Part shown: piece after piece, positions 12,501-22,432 of the stretch
Position numbering within the stretch: position 1 is the stretch's first letter
Layout: every line of letters starts with the position of its first letter
Source: Owenia fusiformis
Taxonomy: Eukaryota > Annelida > Polychaeta > Sabellida > Oweniidae
Assembly (NCBI GenBank): GCA_903813345.2
Contig: CAIIXF020000002.1
Coordinates: 7,123,772 to 7,187,771 of the forward strand
Direction of reading: 5' to 3'
Length of the DNA stretch: 64,000 nt
Position numbers and translations under genes: made by a program
Notes under the pieces: model-generated
Seen by the model: only the letters and a program-made list of their open reading frames with translations
Databases searched by the model: none
What the model was told of the DNA's origin: nothing

Positions 12501-15500
12501 CTGGGTACAATATGGTAAACTTAATGAATAAATGTAGCTGTGGAGATACTGTATATCTGAACAGATATGGGGTCCATTATCATTTGATTTCAAAAATAAA
12601 ATCTATTTTGATTGTTATTCACATTAAAAATTTCTATTCATCTGAAATATTTCTACCTCAGTCCTTCCTGGAATAGTGTAAACTCCATCATGGTGGGTTG
12701 GAAAACGGAGATCTGATACGCTCTGATGTCATCTAAACAGTGACCGGGAAACCTTCCCTCTACTCTAGACTCTCTCCAGTCTGTCTGTACTTTACAGATG
12801 TCTACACAGTCAAAGTATCTGAAATACACAAAGTCTTAAATAACATGTAATGCTCAGAGTTACAAAGCAGGTTTAATTGCTTTGTGTTACAAAGCAGGTT
12901 TAACTGCTTTGTTATGAAGAATTTGGACAAAAAAGCAATTAATAATGGATTTTGGAGGTGATATACAGGCACAAAATTCTTCATTATCAAATTTCAAAAG
13001 AGGACAATTTATAGACTATGTTAATTGCGATAAACCGATGTTCTTGTTCAAAAAAATCTGTAGGCCTATGAAAGTTTTCATTGTTGAATGAATATTTGAA
13101 AACAAGTGAAAGGTCGTAAAACTGCAAAATTGCATGTTATTTGCAATAAACTTTTATCGAAAAAGTCAAATGGGAAAAGGCTATTCTAGTCACTGTACTT
13201 ACTCCATCATATCGGGGAGTGATATCCAGAACACGCCTTCAGTTGCACCATGGGCCATTAGCCTCTCTTTCAATCCAGCAGTGGCGACATCTTTCCACAT
13301 GTCTGAGTTATCTGACCAATCACCTTTCCAGGAAAATCTTCCCCATGGATTCCTCATTCTGACTAGCCTAAATCGAATAAATGTAGACTACATTAACATT
13401 TCAATAAAGAAGAATGAAAAATTAGACAAGGCATTAACATGCAAATTGTCATTACCTGCCATTTGTTACAGACACCGCTGAACATCAACCATGGAACGCT
13501 GCCCACAAAAAAATTGTAGACTTTAACGATAAGTCTGGTGACATGACAAAAAATGTAGCAAAATCAGCAATACTTTTTAAACACCTTGTGACTATCTACA
13601 TTTACTTTATCTATTATTTTAGACTCATTGTATTTATTTATAATTTCAATTTTTCATCTAGGCCTAGGGCTTTCCTCATTTTTATTGCTAAGCATTGCCA
13701 TGAAATAAAACATTCTAAGAAGTAAGGTTCCTTAAAATATGCTAAAGATTTCTACCTACCTGTGTCCGGAAACATCTTGGACATCCAGGATGGAATATGC
13801 GTGACGAGGACGAAGACCAACTTGCTGATATTTCCCATCATCCACCTTCATGTTCCCGCCCCCACAGGATGCACCCATCAGGAACCCGGATTCCCGAGAA
13901 CTTAAAAGCTGCACCCATATAAGGTCGGGATCCACCGGGCCGTCATTTTTATTCGTTCTGGATGCATGGAGCATAATGCTCTCACAAGGAGCCCCTGTTA
14001 ATGTAGCTAGGCCCTCTATACATCTCCCTGCTATCAAGGCCTCATAACAACCATGCACCTTCGCCAGGGCCTTTTCTATCAGGGGAACCCATAACTGCTT
14101 CCTCTTTGCCTACAAACAAGACACAAAGTGGTAAATGTTGCACTAGAAATAAAAATATAGGTTCCTTTTTTATTGCATGGTGAAAGAGCATTCTTCATGC
14201 TCTTAAATGCACCTTTGACAGAGGTTTCTCTATCAGGGGAACCCATAAAAACTTCCTCGCTTCCTCTTTGCCTAAAAAAGGGTAACATTTTCTATATTTT
14301 TACTTTTTTTCTAGATGACAGCATGCATCAGTAACAGTGAAGCAGCTTTAAGTTTCAAACCCTGACAAAGAGCATGAAATCAAATAACAAGTGAGAAAAC
14401 TATATCTGAGAGTCACCCATAACTGGTCTCTCTCTCTAGAAAAACATATAGAATGCTCTTAATTTCTCTGCAATTAAAGTGTCCTTAAAAACAATTTGTG
14501 TCTAAAGTATGTCAGGCACTACGGTGATCTCCCCAGGATTTTTTCTCAGGTGGGTGCAAAATTCTCATTTTCACAATTCAGACCAAAAATTGGTCAAAAA
14601 ATGCCAATTTTTCTGGATTTTTCTCATTTTCAAGTGGGTGCAAATGGATTTTCAGGTAGGTGCAAGCCTATATATAGTGTGCATGTGTCCAGAATTAGAT
14701 CAATTTCCTGAATGAATGATAGGCGATTTACAATTTGCAGTATCCTTCCTTGTTTTGAGTCAACATTGAACATCGCTAACTGTAATTAATATTTCAATGT
14801 ATCTCGTTCCTACAGCTTTTTAACATTCATGTATTTTCAACATGCCTTTTGCCTTGTTACAAAAACGAGGAATTAAACAAACATTTCAATCTATTTTCTG
14901 AGGACTATAGACTACATACATAGATATGTTACAGGGGTTTCATTAGCAGCAGGCAACAGGTGATTTTCACCGGTTGTTTTCACAAAATCACCTGTTGTTT
15001 TTAGGGACTTTTCAACTTTCCCATCTAAATTTATGATTTCCATTAATTTTGCCTGTTGATTTCATTTATTTAGCCTGTTGTGAGAAATTCTAGTGAAACC
15101 CCTGTATTACTTTGATGTTGTACAGTTATGTTTTCAACCTTAGTCACGAACCCTATGTAGAAAGAACAAAAACCTTGGTGCATCAAGATAAGAGGATGAC
15201 CTGGGGCAGCTGGGACTTAAACGCCTACTTACCTGGGAGTAAAGCAAAGTGCCGTGTTTGCTACATGGGAACAAGTCATCAACGATCACTGTCGTCCACA
15301 TACCATCACGACACAGCCGCACCTGGTAAACACCCTCAGGACAATACTGTCGCGTAATCATTACTTTCTGGACTAGTTCTGGTTTCTCAGCTAATACTGC
15401 AAGGGCGCTTAAAAACCTGAAATATCAATTGGGCAAAAATATAGAAATGGAGATTTTTTCAGTGTGTGTCTTAAGGATTTTAAACATAGTTATATAGTTT

Positions 15501-18500
15501 GTTCTATTTCAATTCGAATAAATCATACATCGATTTCCTCATTCATGAAGGCGAAATTAACTTATAATTTACTATGATTTGATACTGCCTCGTTCTTCCA
15601 ATTAGACCAATGGTTTATGATTTATTAATTAATATTGTTTCAGTTTTGTTTTAGAGTGTGACACAGAATTCAAGGGGGTTCACTTTAGACAGTTTTGGTC
15701 CAAAATCACTTAAAAAGTGCTCAGAATGGTGAAAAACTGCATGATTTTGACCATTGAACCCTTGAACCATTGAACCCCCCCCCCCCTGGCTACTGGCCTG
15801 GAATTGATCAGAGATAAATCTCCAGGTTTACACCTTTAATGCATTTAAAAACATAAACTGCACTGAAAAACTGAAAAACATTCAGGATATTGGCTCTTTT
15901 AACCTCTTGAATCCCAGGCTCTAAAATTGGCATGAAACCAGAGAATTTTTCATTTTTTGCCACCTTTTGACATTTTATTACATACCTATACAACTTTAGA
16001 TGCTCAGCTTAGTAGAATTGGACGGCACAGATCATTTCTACACGTTTTAAAACAATTTTTGCGTAAATTGGATGAAAATTCTTCAAATGAGAGCAATTTT
16101 TGTGAAAAATTTTGTGACGGATTTTCTCGTCCCTCTGGGCACCAGTCTTATTTCATTTGTGACGGATATATCCGTCACTCTGGGTATTCAAGAGGTTAAA
16201 ATGTGGGAGTATGTGATCTCTAGGCTGGGAGTTCATGCCGGTCAAAGATGATCTATGGACCAGTTTCAATTTAGTTTTCCTATATGCTGAACAAGTAATT
16301 TCTACAGACCAAAACAAAGTGATCAGGAGCACTGGACCAATGCTTAATTGGCAGCACTTTGAATCCATAATAATTTCATCAATTTGTAACATATCATGAA
16401 TATTTTGGGAGATATTGTATTTGAGATTGTAAGGAACAGATTGGTAGGTCAATTGTACATATTGCTTGTAATTTTGTCAACCCCATAGATCTGATTCTGC
16501 CTTTAATCATGTGTATAACTGATATGGGACTATTTAGGCTGGCCCAACCCCCTTCCAAGGGCTCAATTATGCAAGAGACTTTTTGTATTCCCTGCATTTA
16601 TTGAAAGTAAGATTAAAATGTACTTGTATTTAATTATTTACATTACATGAGTTGAAAAAGTCTTGAATCACTATATTAACTTACCAACAATTTCCGAGTA
16701 TTCCTTGGGATATATCAGATGGTAACGGAGTGCGGAACACCTCCCATTTGGTTCTAGCTTCACCAGGTGAACTATGGGTAATTTCATTTGGGCGAAGCCA
16801 TTTACAAACGACTACATCTTTCGGAACATTGGTGGATTTAGGATCACTGTAGTATAATGATTTCGGAACTGGAGGAAATGAATCATCGACGAATGGACTT
16901 TCATTCTGTAAAATAAAAAAGACACAACTGAGAACATTCACAAGGCGTTAACATATAACCACCAGCTATTGGGAGTTTGGATTGCCATAGCATAATTCAA
17001 ATTTCAATTTAAAAAAAAAAATTCAAATTCCAAGACCCTCTCAGAGAATATTTAGACTGAGATAGAAATAGTCTTGTTTCAGGCCCTTTTGACTACCCAA
17101 TATATATCTCACCTTATTAACCTCTTGACTACCTGGAGTGAAGAGATTTCTCGTCACATCAGAAATTACCTTGAAACCCAGAGTGACGAGAAAATCTGTC
17201 ACCAAATTTTTCACTAATATTGCTTTTATTTGAATAATTTTCATCCAATTTACAAAAGAGTTGTCTTAAAATGTGTAGAAATGATCTCTGCCATCTAACT
17301 TTACCAACGTCGAGCATCTAAAGTTGTATAGGTATGTAGTTAAATGTCAAAAGGGGGCAAAAATGAAAAATTTTCTGGTTTCAACCGATTTTAGAGCCTG
17401 GGATTCAAGAGGTTAATATTACATGTATTTCAAATTTTGCACCCCGGAATAGCCTGACAACGGTAAAGTCAGATACTGTTGTCACAAATGGCGGACATAA
17501 CCGTCAATTTAATTAGATTTTCATGAACTGTATGTTTAATAGAGCATTTAGACTAAATTCCTTTGGAACAACAATCAATCAACGTGTCTAAATACTCATT
17601 GTACAGTTAATAATGTTCTACCATCAAAACAAAGTCTTTAATTTAACCGATCAAAATGAGATAGGGGACAACGGACACTGTAATTACCATGCTGTTGTCA
17701 AAATCAGATTTCGTTGGCATTGACGATATCGAAGATGCTATATTGTGGCGATTCACGACCCAAATTGATCGAAAATGGGATTTCATATGATACATTGTCA
17801 CAAGAGCTTAATACATGCACAGAATTAGCGACGATAAAATCCCATGAAATGAGAATCAAGTGGTTAAACAGATGAAGCAATGGTTATGTCCGCCATTTGT
17901 GACTTTACCGTTGTCAGGCTTTTCCGGTGTTTTATGGTTATAACAGTATTTTATGTTTATATGAGATTAAACAGTGGGTCATACAAGTATATGATTAATA
18001 TTTGATTAGACAAAACTTTTGACTATATTGTGCAACTTCATGTTACATTTATAAATATAAATGTTCAGTTGTGGGAGTAGGAAGGCCCTTATCTAGCGAA
18101 AAATATCAACTAAAAGTAATTTCATTTATACCATGATATTGTCTTTGTAAGGCCTCCTTGCCAGGAAATGCAGATTTTCCTTTGTTTAACTAGATTTTAG
18201 CCATTTTAAAAAAAAACAGAATGTAAAATGACACATGAAAATTTCATGTGAAGTACTATTTGAGACATAAATAATCAAGATGACACACAAAGACTATGTG
18301 ACACATTATTTGACACATGAACAAAATGTTTTAAAAAATTTCAGGGGGGGTTAATTTTTGACAACTTTGGCTCAAAAATGGCCAAAATCACTTGAAATGT
18401 GCTCGTCATGGTGAAAAACTGCATGATTTTGAAAGAATTTTCGATCAGGGCCTGCTCTGAATTTTGCCATAAGAAAGCATGAAATAATAAATTTTTTATA

Positions 18501-21500
18501 TATTTACCATGAGATATGCAATTTAAATTTGAATATGTATCAAATCAACATACATGTACGATTATAATATTAATAAATGATAACATAATATCCTGTCATG
18601 AACATGACCTTAATTTTGTCAAGTAGGGTGGCTAAAAGCCGGATGTTGATTATATTATCAATCACATATAGATATAGTAAATAAGGAAATAGAAGTCCCA
18701 TTGCAAATCATTAGGCAAACTATAAGTAACTATTTAACAACAATTACATGCTGATTTAGGCCAGAAAATAAAATTGTATTTTCAATTCAGTTAGCTCAGA
18801 AAATTCAAACAGATCAACTCAAGGAACGAAAAAATTACCAGTAGATCATAATATTTTTGAAGATAATATTCAAAAATAAACTACCAAATGGTATAACAAA
18901 TGTTTTGCTGCTTAATTTCCCATGTGAGTGGACGGCAGACGAAAAACTAGTCACGTTTAACAAAGGTGCTAAATTAAAGTGACCTTTTATCCATGAGTAG
19001 AAAACAAAATATAGTATGGCAATGAACAGTGATCAACAAGTAACAGGTAAGAAATAAAATAAAGATTCATATTTAAACATGTCAGGGACTCAGGGGTATC
19101 ATTAGCAGCAGGCAGTAGGCGATTTCCACTGTTTGTTTTCGCAAAATCGCCTGTTGTTTTTAGGAACTTTTCAACGTAAAATTTATGATTTTAATTAATT
19201 TTGCCTGATATTTTCATTTATTTAGCCTGTTGTGAGAAATTTCAGTGAAACCCCTGGATGTAGATAATATAGATATGTGTATCGATCATAAAAAAACTAA
19301 ATTTCTCAGAGGAATTTTATGTTTTATTTTCTTTTTAGAATGCCATCCTGTAAATAGCATTTTCCATTTCAATATAATGCAAAAAAAAAACTTGTATATA
19401 TATAATTCATTAAATCAATTGATGTATCCATATAAAGCAAGAAGCTTGTTTTTCAAAAGTGTGACACCACAAGATTTTTAGTCCTAAAGCTGAACTTTCA
19501 AATTAAATCCAAATCAAATCATATCATAGAGCCATCTATTGACATTGCCCAAATACAACTAACCCAAGGCATAAAATGCTTTGACTATTCCGATAAGGTA
19601 GCTAAATGTTTAGAAGTGTAAATTAATTCACACTTGAAAATCTTTTCTAGCGTGATATTGTGCCTGCTTACTTAAAGTATTGCACAAGTAATTTTTTTCA
19701 ATTTTGCCTAATCAAATAAACAAATAAAAAAATAATTTGAAATATAAATTCAAATAATGTTATTACTTGCAAGTGTTACCAACTACAATTGATGCACTTT
19801 AAACCTGTTATTTAACACTGTGAAACCAATTTCATAAAATTACATACATACAAACATACATATCATGCCAAAATAAACAATTTGTTCAAACTTCCTGGTT
19901 GTTTTGCCAAAATACATATCCTTTCTGTGACCTTAAACTTATCCACACTCTGAGAGTAAGTCCTCGATCTCGATTATATCCAAAGTAAGTTAAAACACTG
20001 TTTCCTATGAGAAATGTAGCGAAAACTTATTTTACATTCAAACTCCCATGACGACATGAAGCATTATTTTGATTTGTCTAGATGCAGGTCCGTAACCAGG
20101 GGGGCTCAAACAAAGTCCCTTGCCTTTTTCAAAATCATGCAACTTTTCACCATTATGGACATTTTTTGGGTGGTTGGGCCAACATTGTCAAATGAGAACC
20201 CCACCCTGGATTTTTTGAAAAGTGAACCCCCTTTGACAAAAGCTTGCTATGGGCCTTAGATGTAATTGTTGGTATAAAAGCTGGCATTTATCAAAGTAAG
20301 AGGGAAGTGTAGTTTGTAGATTGAGATTCAGGGTAAACAACTTACCACTTTGCAGAAATTGATGATTTCTTCCCACTTATCACGAGCCTCTGATTCCTCA
20401 ATCTTGCGACGATCTTCCATGAATTGAGTTTCCTCCCTCTGAATCATAGATGGTGTCTTTGGTTTTTTATCAAACAACCGCTTTCTAGAGCCTGTTCTAT
20501 CTGCATAGCATACTAGACATTCTTTAGATTCAGATTTGTTTCGGAAAGTACAGCATTTACACACCCATGAATCCGGCGGAGATTCGTCAATGAACACTGT
20601 GTTATTTGCGACAGGACGTGTGGGGGATGTTAGTACGGGGACAATGTCTGTATCCATGTCTTCTTCGCTAGGGAGTCTAATATCACGTTTTGCCTCACAG
20701 GCACCACATACATGAGCAGTCAATGAATTTTTCAGCGTACATTTTTTACAAATCCAAAATTTGGACTTTTCTGTGTTTTTCATAACAGGAAGCAGTGAAC
20801 CACATAGGTTACATGCCAAAACAGAGTCTGGGTTTAAGAGAGTACATTTCAAGCACTTCCAAGTTTTTGCGTTGACTTGATCATTAGTTTTAGCGTCATT
20901 TATCGTTGATTTTGAAGTTGATGGCTCCGGACTTTGAGGATTTGAGTTAGAAGCAGAAGCACTGATAGTAAGTTTCTTTGGTTTTGTAGGACTTGTGTAT
21001 CTCACAGAATCTTTAGTTAAATCAATTGGGCTGAGTAACGGTCCATCTTTTGTATGTGGCGCATCACAAAGATCACATGTGGCGGTCCATGTAGGATTGC
21101 AACTAAATGTACAGTTCCTACACGTCCATGAATCGGAGAGTTCTGGAATGTCTAATGTTTTTGGAACATTGCTTGAAGTTTTAGATTTCTTTAGATCAGA
21201 TTGTTTTTGGAATGATAGATTTAGAAGTCTTTGAGCCATACAAACTTGGCATTTGTCCATAGTTATTGGGTTGTCGAGCGTGCATTTTTGACATTTCCAT
21301 TTGTCTTGTTTTTTCAATTTTCCCATTCCAGGATCGCTGCTATGTCTCACGATAGAAGACTTATTCTTTTTAGGGTCACTTTTAAGTTTTCCATTGTATT
21401 TGCCTTCACTTTGCTTATAAAGCCTATCAACATTGTTATCGTGAGCTGACGAGTCTATTGTAATGGCACCTGGGTGAATGAATCGAGAATCATTTGAATC

Positions 21501-21773
21501 TTTAGATTTTGGTTCGCCACAACTCGTGCATTTACTCGATTCTTTTGAGTTAGATAAAGTACACAAGTCGCATGCCCATTCAGTTTTTAACTCTTTGACG
21601 ATATCCTCATCTGTTTTAATACTGTTTGGTAGTTTCTCACTATCAGCTTTCTTTGCTAATTTACTCTTCTTTGCTAGTTTGTTCTTTAAAACTGGTGGGT
21701 GTATTACGATAATATCATCATCAGATTCCTCAGGCGCTGCAGAAGCTTCACCATGTTTAGGATTGCTTGCCAT
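9238..21773 (-). CDS. CAPN15: Calpain-15 / SOL-type calpain (whole gene, nine coding exons)
   Basis: A cytosolic cysteine protease of the SOL calpain branch. Joining 20346-21773, 16685-16905, 15233-15416, 13760-14109, 13203-13367, 12657-12818, 11048-11244, 10261-10397 and 9238-9594 on the minus strand keeps phase throughout and gives 1066 residues, close to vertebrate CAPN15 (about 1090). Order: acidic N-terminus; six RanBP2-type NZF fingers (66-87, 159-180, 216-238, 305-326, 340-361, 403-424); linker; calpain core with Cys549 in [12 protein letters not shown], His714 in RPRHAYS and Asn734 in RNPWG; then the C-terminal SOH region. Calcium-binding penta-EF hands of classical calpains are absent, as is normal for this branch. 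NZF fingers generally bind ubiquitin. All catalytic residues are present, so activity is expected. The gene is divergent from the GAB gene at 27 kb. Confidence 0.96.
9760..9945. repeat. Short tandem repeat in CAPN15 intron 8
   Basis: GAGTGATTTCAAATACTTGC-type units recur three to four times with drift (9768, 9873, 9902, 9922). The rest of intron 8 (9595-10260) is AT-rich and shows nothing else. Confidence 0.55.
10261..10397 (-). CDS. CAPN15: CAPN15 coding exon 8
   Basis: Residues 904-948 after completing Ala903. [40 protein letters not shown] and GERHE align with the family. The donor GAG|GTTATT is weak but fits in phase: GERHE|GREGM is the family junction. Confidence 0.88.
10436..10580 (+). 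mobile_element. 'GCCCGTAGCCAG' MITE copy in CAPN15 intron 7
   Basis: Starts GCCCGTAGCCAGC and contains CTCAGAATGGTGAAAAACTG and TGATTTTGAAAGAATTT, the diagnostic core shared by about ten copies in the window. The right terminus is lost after GGCCAGGGGGG. Confidence 0.75.
11048..11244 (-). CDS. CAPN15: CAPN15 coding exon 7: start of SOH region
   Basis: Residues 838-902. [20 protein letters not shown], then [20 protein letters not shown] and [13 protein letters not shown], matching the SOL family pattern around CxAFNHW. The acceptor is TATTTCAG; the donor is TTG|GTGAAT, phase 1. The long insertion that human CAPN15 has after FNHW is absent, which accounts for part of the shorter length. Confidence 0.9.
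11930..12580. repeat. ~60-bp tandem repeat in CAPN15 intron 6
   Basis: Units carry GGTAAACTAAATGAATCACT, then ATGGAGATATGGTCTAATAT and GGGGTCC. About four diverged units are visible and are interrupted by the element at 12067-12503. The rest of intron 6 (11245-11930) shows no structure I could support. Confidence 0.65.
12067..12503. mobile_element. CAGGG-terminus element inserted in the intron 6 tandem repeat, 437 bp
   Basis: Starts CAGGGCTTGCATTAA and ends CTAATGCAAGCGCTG, an inverted pair with two mismatches. GGTAC stands on both sides (12062-12066, 12504-12508), and the flanking tandem repeat resumes in register. CAGGG ends recall hAT elements; a 5-bp duplication is unusual for most of them. 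No transposase frame. Confidence 0.78.
12657..12818 (-). CDS. CAPN15: CAPN15 coding exon 6
   Basis: Residues 784-836. [20 protein letters not shown] closes the protease core; [20 protein letters not shown] starts the post-catalytic beta-sandwich-like region. Ends FTLFQEGL plus two bases of Arg837 at donor GAG|GTAGAA, phase 2. Confidence 0.92.
12849..12903. repeat. 27-bp direct duplication in CAPN15 intron 5
   Basis: GTTACAAAGCAGGTTTAAT plus TGCTTTGT is followed directly by a second copy with one change (T to C). Intron 5 (12819-13202) contains nothing else recognised. Confidence 0.75.
13203..13367 (-). CDS. CAPN15: CAPN15 coding exon 5: catalytic Asn
   Basis: Residues 729-782 with split codons at both ends. 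[19 protein letters not shown] carries catalytic Asn734 in the invariant RNPWG context and the usual W-x-G-x-WSD that follows. Ends LPDMM plus two bases of Glu783 at donor GTAAGT. Confidence 0.95.
13423..13492 (-). repeat. Dispersed 'GCAGGTGGTGACATTTTGCA' family copy in CAPN15 intron 4
   Basis: Reads, in reverse complement, GTAACAAATGGCAGGTAATG followed by ACAATTTGCATGTTAATG and CCTTGTC. Same family as 7112-7190 and five plus-strand copies. Confidence 0.7.
13760..14109 (-). CDS. CAPN15: CAPN15 coding exon 4: PC1/PC2 with catalytic His
   Basis: Residues 612-727 plus the first two bases of Arg728. Begins [20 protein letters not shown] and includes [43 protein letters not shown] and [13 protein letters not shown]. 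His714 is the catalytic base. The donor is CACAG|GTAGGT. A damaged copy of this exon's first ~65 bases, with its acceptor, sits upstream at 14207-14271. Confidence 0.96.
14207..14271 (-). pseudogene. Broken duplicate of the start of CAPN15 exon 4
   Basis: In reverse complement it has a pyrimidine tract, TTTTTTAG, then GCAAAGAGGAAG, then ATGGGTTCCCCTGATAGAGA and ends near AAAGGTGCAT. The genuine exon 4 start has the same order. A small insertion after GAGGAAG shifts the frame and brings TGA TAG into the calpain frame. It lies ~100 bp upstream of the true acceptor, inside intron 3, so it could act as a decoy acceptor. Confidence 0.8.
14520..14672 (+). mobile_element. 'GTGATCTCCCCAG' repeat copy in CAPN15 intron 3
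   Basis: Starts CGGTGATCTCCCCAGGATTT; contains GGTGGGTGCAAAATTCTCAT, AATTGGTCAAAAAATGCC and TTCAGGTAGGTGCAAGCC. Related copies occur at 34790, 41735, 47990 and 57730. Terminus CAGTGATCTCCCCAG appears at both ends across copies. Confidence 0.7.
14932..15104. mobile_element. CAGGGGTTTCA MITE, copy a (173 bp)
   Basis: Starts CAGGGGTTTCATTAG and ends CTAGTGAAACCCCTG. The interior has GGCAACAGGTGATTTTCACC and GCCTGTTGTGAGAAATT. Flanks TGTTA/TATTA are nearly a 5-bp duplication. It lies in CAPN15 intron 3. Confidence 0.85.
15233..15416 (-). CDS. CAPN15: CAPN15 coding exon 3
   Basis: Completes Trp550 and encodes 551-611: [18 protein letters not shown] continues the active-site helix, followed by [20 protein letters not shown] and VDDLFPC. 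The calpain PC1 fold uses exactly this order. The donor CCCAG|GTAAGT is near-consensus, phase 0, ending LLYSQ. Confidence 0.95.
15669..15800 (+). mobile_element. 'GCCCGTAGCCAG' MITE fragment in CAPN15 intron 2
   Basis: Contains CAGAATGGTGAAAAACTGCA followed by TGATTTTGACC, and ends after a C-run with CTGGCTACTGGCCTG, the right terminus of the family. The left terminus is missing. Confidence 0.75.
15899..16199. mobile_element. piggyBac-like MITE, copy A (~300 bp)
   Basis: TTAA CCTCTTGAATCCCAG at the left and TATTCAAGAGG TTAA at the right. TTAA on both sides is the piggyBac-type target. The interior shares TGTAGAAATGATC-type sequence, in inverse, with the copy at 17117. Lies in CAPN15 intron 2. 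Confidence 0.82.
16685..16905 (-). CDS. CAPN15: CAPN15 coding exon 2: start of protease core, catalytic Cys
   Basis: Residues 477-549. Begins [17 protein letters not shown] after a TTTTATTTTACAG acceptor; FVDDSFPP is the conserved entry to the calpain core. Contains KWLRPNEI and ends QGILGNC, so the catalytic Cys549 is the last full codon. The donor GTAAGT splits the following Trp codon (TG|G), phase 2. Confidence 0.96.
17117..17416. mobile_element. piggyBac-like MITE, copy B (300 bp)
   Basis: Left end TTAACCTCTTGACTACC, right end GGGATTCAAGAGGTTAA, flanked by TTAA. The interior includes GATTTCTCGTCAC and AATGTGTAGAAATGATCTCT. Opposite orientation to copy A; same orientation as copy C at 57445. 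Lies in CAPN15 intron 1. Confidence 0.85.
17441..17930. mobile_element. ACACCGGAA-terminus MITE, copy 1 (490 bp)
   Basis: Left arm ACCCCGGAATAGCCTGACAA, then CGGTAAAGTCAGATACTG and GTCACAAATGGCGGACATAA. The right arm repeats these inverted, ending CAGGCTTTTCCGGTGT, but lacks the AGTATCTGAC segment. The interior ~370 bp is non-coding. The second copy, with both arms, is at 56941. Lies in CAPN15 intron 1. Confidence 0.85.
18336..18452 (+). mobile_element. 'GCCCGTAGCCAG' MITE fragment in CAPN15 intron 1
   Basis: Contains GACAACTTTGGCTCAAAAAT, GGCCAAAATCACTTGAAA and TGGTGAAAAACTGCATGATT. Both termini are lost. Confidence 0.7.
19091..19256. mobile_element. CAGGGGTTTCA MITE, copy b (166 bp)
   Basis: Starts CAGGGGTATCATTAG and ends TTCAGTGAAACCCCTG; same interior order as copy a. 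Lies in CAPN15 intron 1; the rest of that intron (17931-20345) has only AT-rich sequence and the two 'GCCCGTAGCC' copies. Confidence 0.82.
20085..20256 (-). mobile_element. 'GCCCGTAGCCAG' MITE copy in CAPN15 intron 1
   Basis: Left end GCAGGTCCGTAACCAGGGGG, core AAAATCATGCAACTTTTCAC in inverse, right end near GCTTGCTATGGGCCTTA. It ends ~90 bp from the exon 1 splice donor. Confidence 0.75.
20346..21773 (-). CDS. CAPN15: CAPN15 coding exon 1: NZF zinc-finger region
   Basis: Encodes residues 1-476. Starts at the ATG of [10 protein letters not shown] and ends FCKV at a strong GTAAG donor, phase 0. Six NZF repeats of the type W-x-C-x2-C-x10-C-x2-C are visible. Fingers 3 and 6 carry the Thr-Phe pair after the second Cys that marks ubiquitin-binding NZFs; fingers 1, 2, 4 and 5 have Thr-Leu. 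Residues 15-25 ([11 protein letters not shown]) look like a SUMO-interacting motif. The linkers are Ser/Lys/Pro-rich and probably disordered. A charged, probably helical segment (445-472) leads to the protease core. One long exon for all fingers is notable. Confidence 0.97.
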
Positions 21774-21835
21774 GCTGTTGTTATTCTCTAGGCTTTCAAT
21801 GTTGACAGCATGAAGGTGTTATAGTCTTTATTGTT
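21774..21835 (-). other. CAPN15: Probable CAPN15 5' UTR piece with 3' splice site
   Basis: Upstream of the ATG the minus strand reads TTTTTGTTTTCAG|AACAA, a good acceptor at 21836-21837. The 62 bases to the ATG would be 5' UTR joined to a non-coding exon further upstream. One candidate donor (CATCAG|GTAACA) lies in the arm at 24030. Inference only. Confidence 0.45.
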
Positions 21836-22432
21836 CTGAAAACAAAAAGTTAACAATTATAACTACTGACTGCCAATAATTTGTTTGTATCTCGACCAAA
21901 TTTTGTGATGTTCACATGTTTTGACCAAAACAAGAAAAATCAGCACCCTGGCAAGATCACTGAATAAGAACATAATCTGGTTCCGGAAGTTAGAAAATCC
22001 AAGCCACTCCACAATAACACACGAAATACAGATTTGAGATAGCGAAAGACTAGATACTCTAATCTATGTACATGTAGGTAATTCATATAATATACTCACA
22101 TGTAATATAGATATACATGTATATGCCTCCTCTTGGACTGAACTGATAAGTATAAGCATATACTTCAAAGTTACTTTAATTACGCAAAGACAGTTAAATG
22201 AAGATAAAACTACATTAAGTGGGCTGTAAATAGAACTTTGACCCTTGTTCATAGCAGATAATAGTGATGCAGCCTTCATGTAATTTTACAAGTGAATTAA
22301 AAAGAAACCAGTGAATTATAAATGGATATATTTGAAAGGCAGCATGAGTTGGCTATATGGTAAGTCATAATTGATTTAAACATGTTGGTTGTTTCTTAAG
22401 ACTTAATCAATATGCAAGGTTAGACTTATTCT

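Noticed and set aside
13850-14047. 65-codon plus-strand ORF
   Set aside because: Antisense shadow of CAPN15 exon 4.
15957-16199. 80-codon plus-strand ORF
   Set aside because: Lies within the piggyBac-like MITE copy A; repeat-derived.
20995-21813. Plus-strand ORFs of 72-111 codons
   Set aside because: Antisense shadows of CAPN15 exon 1.
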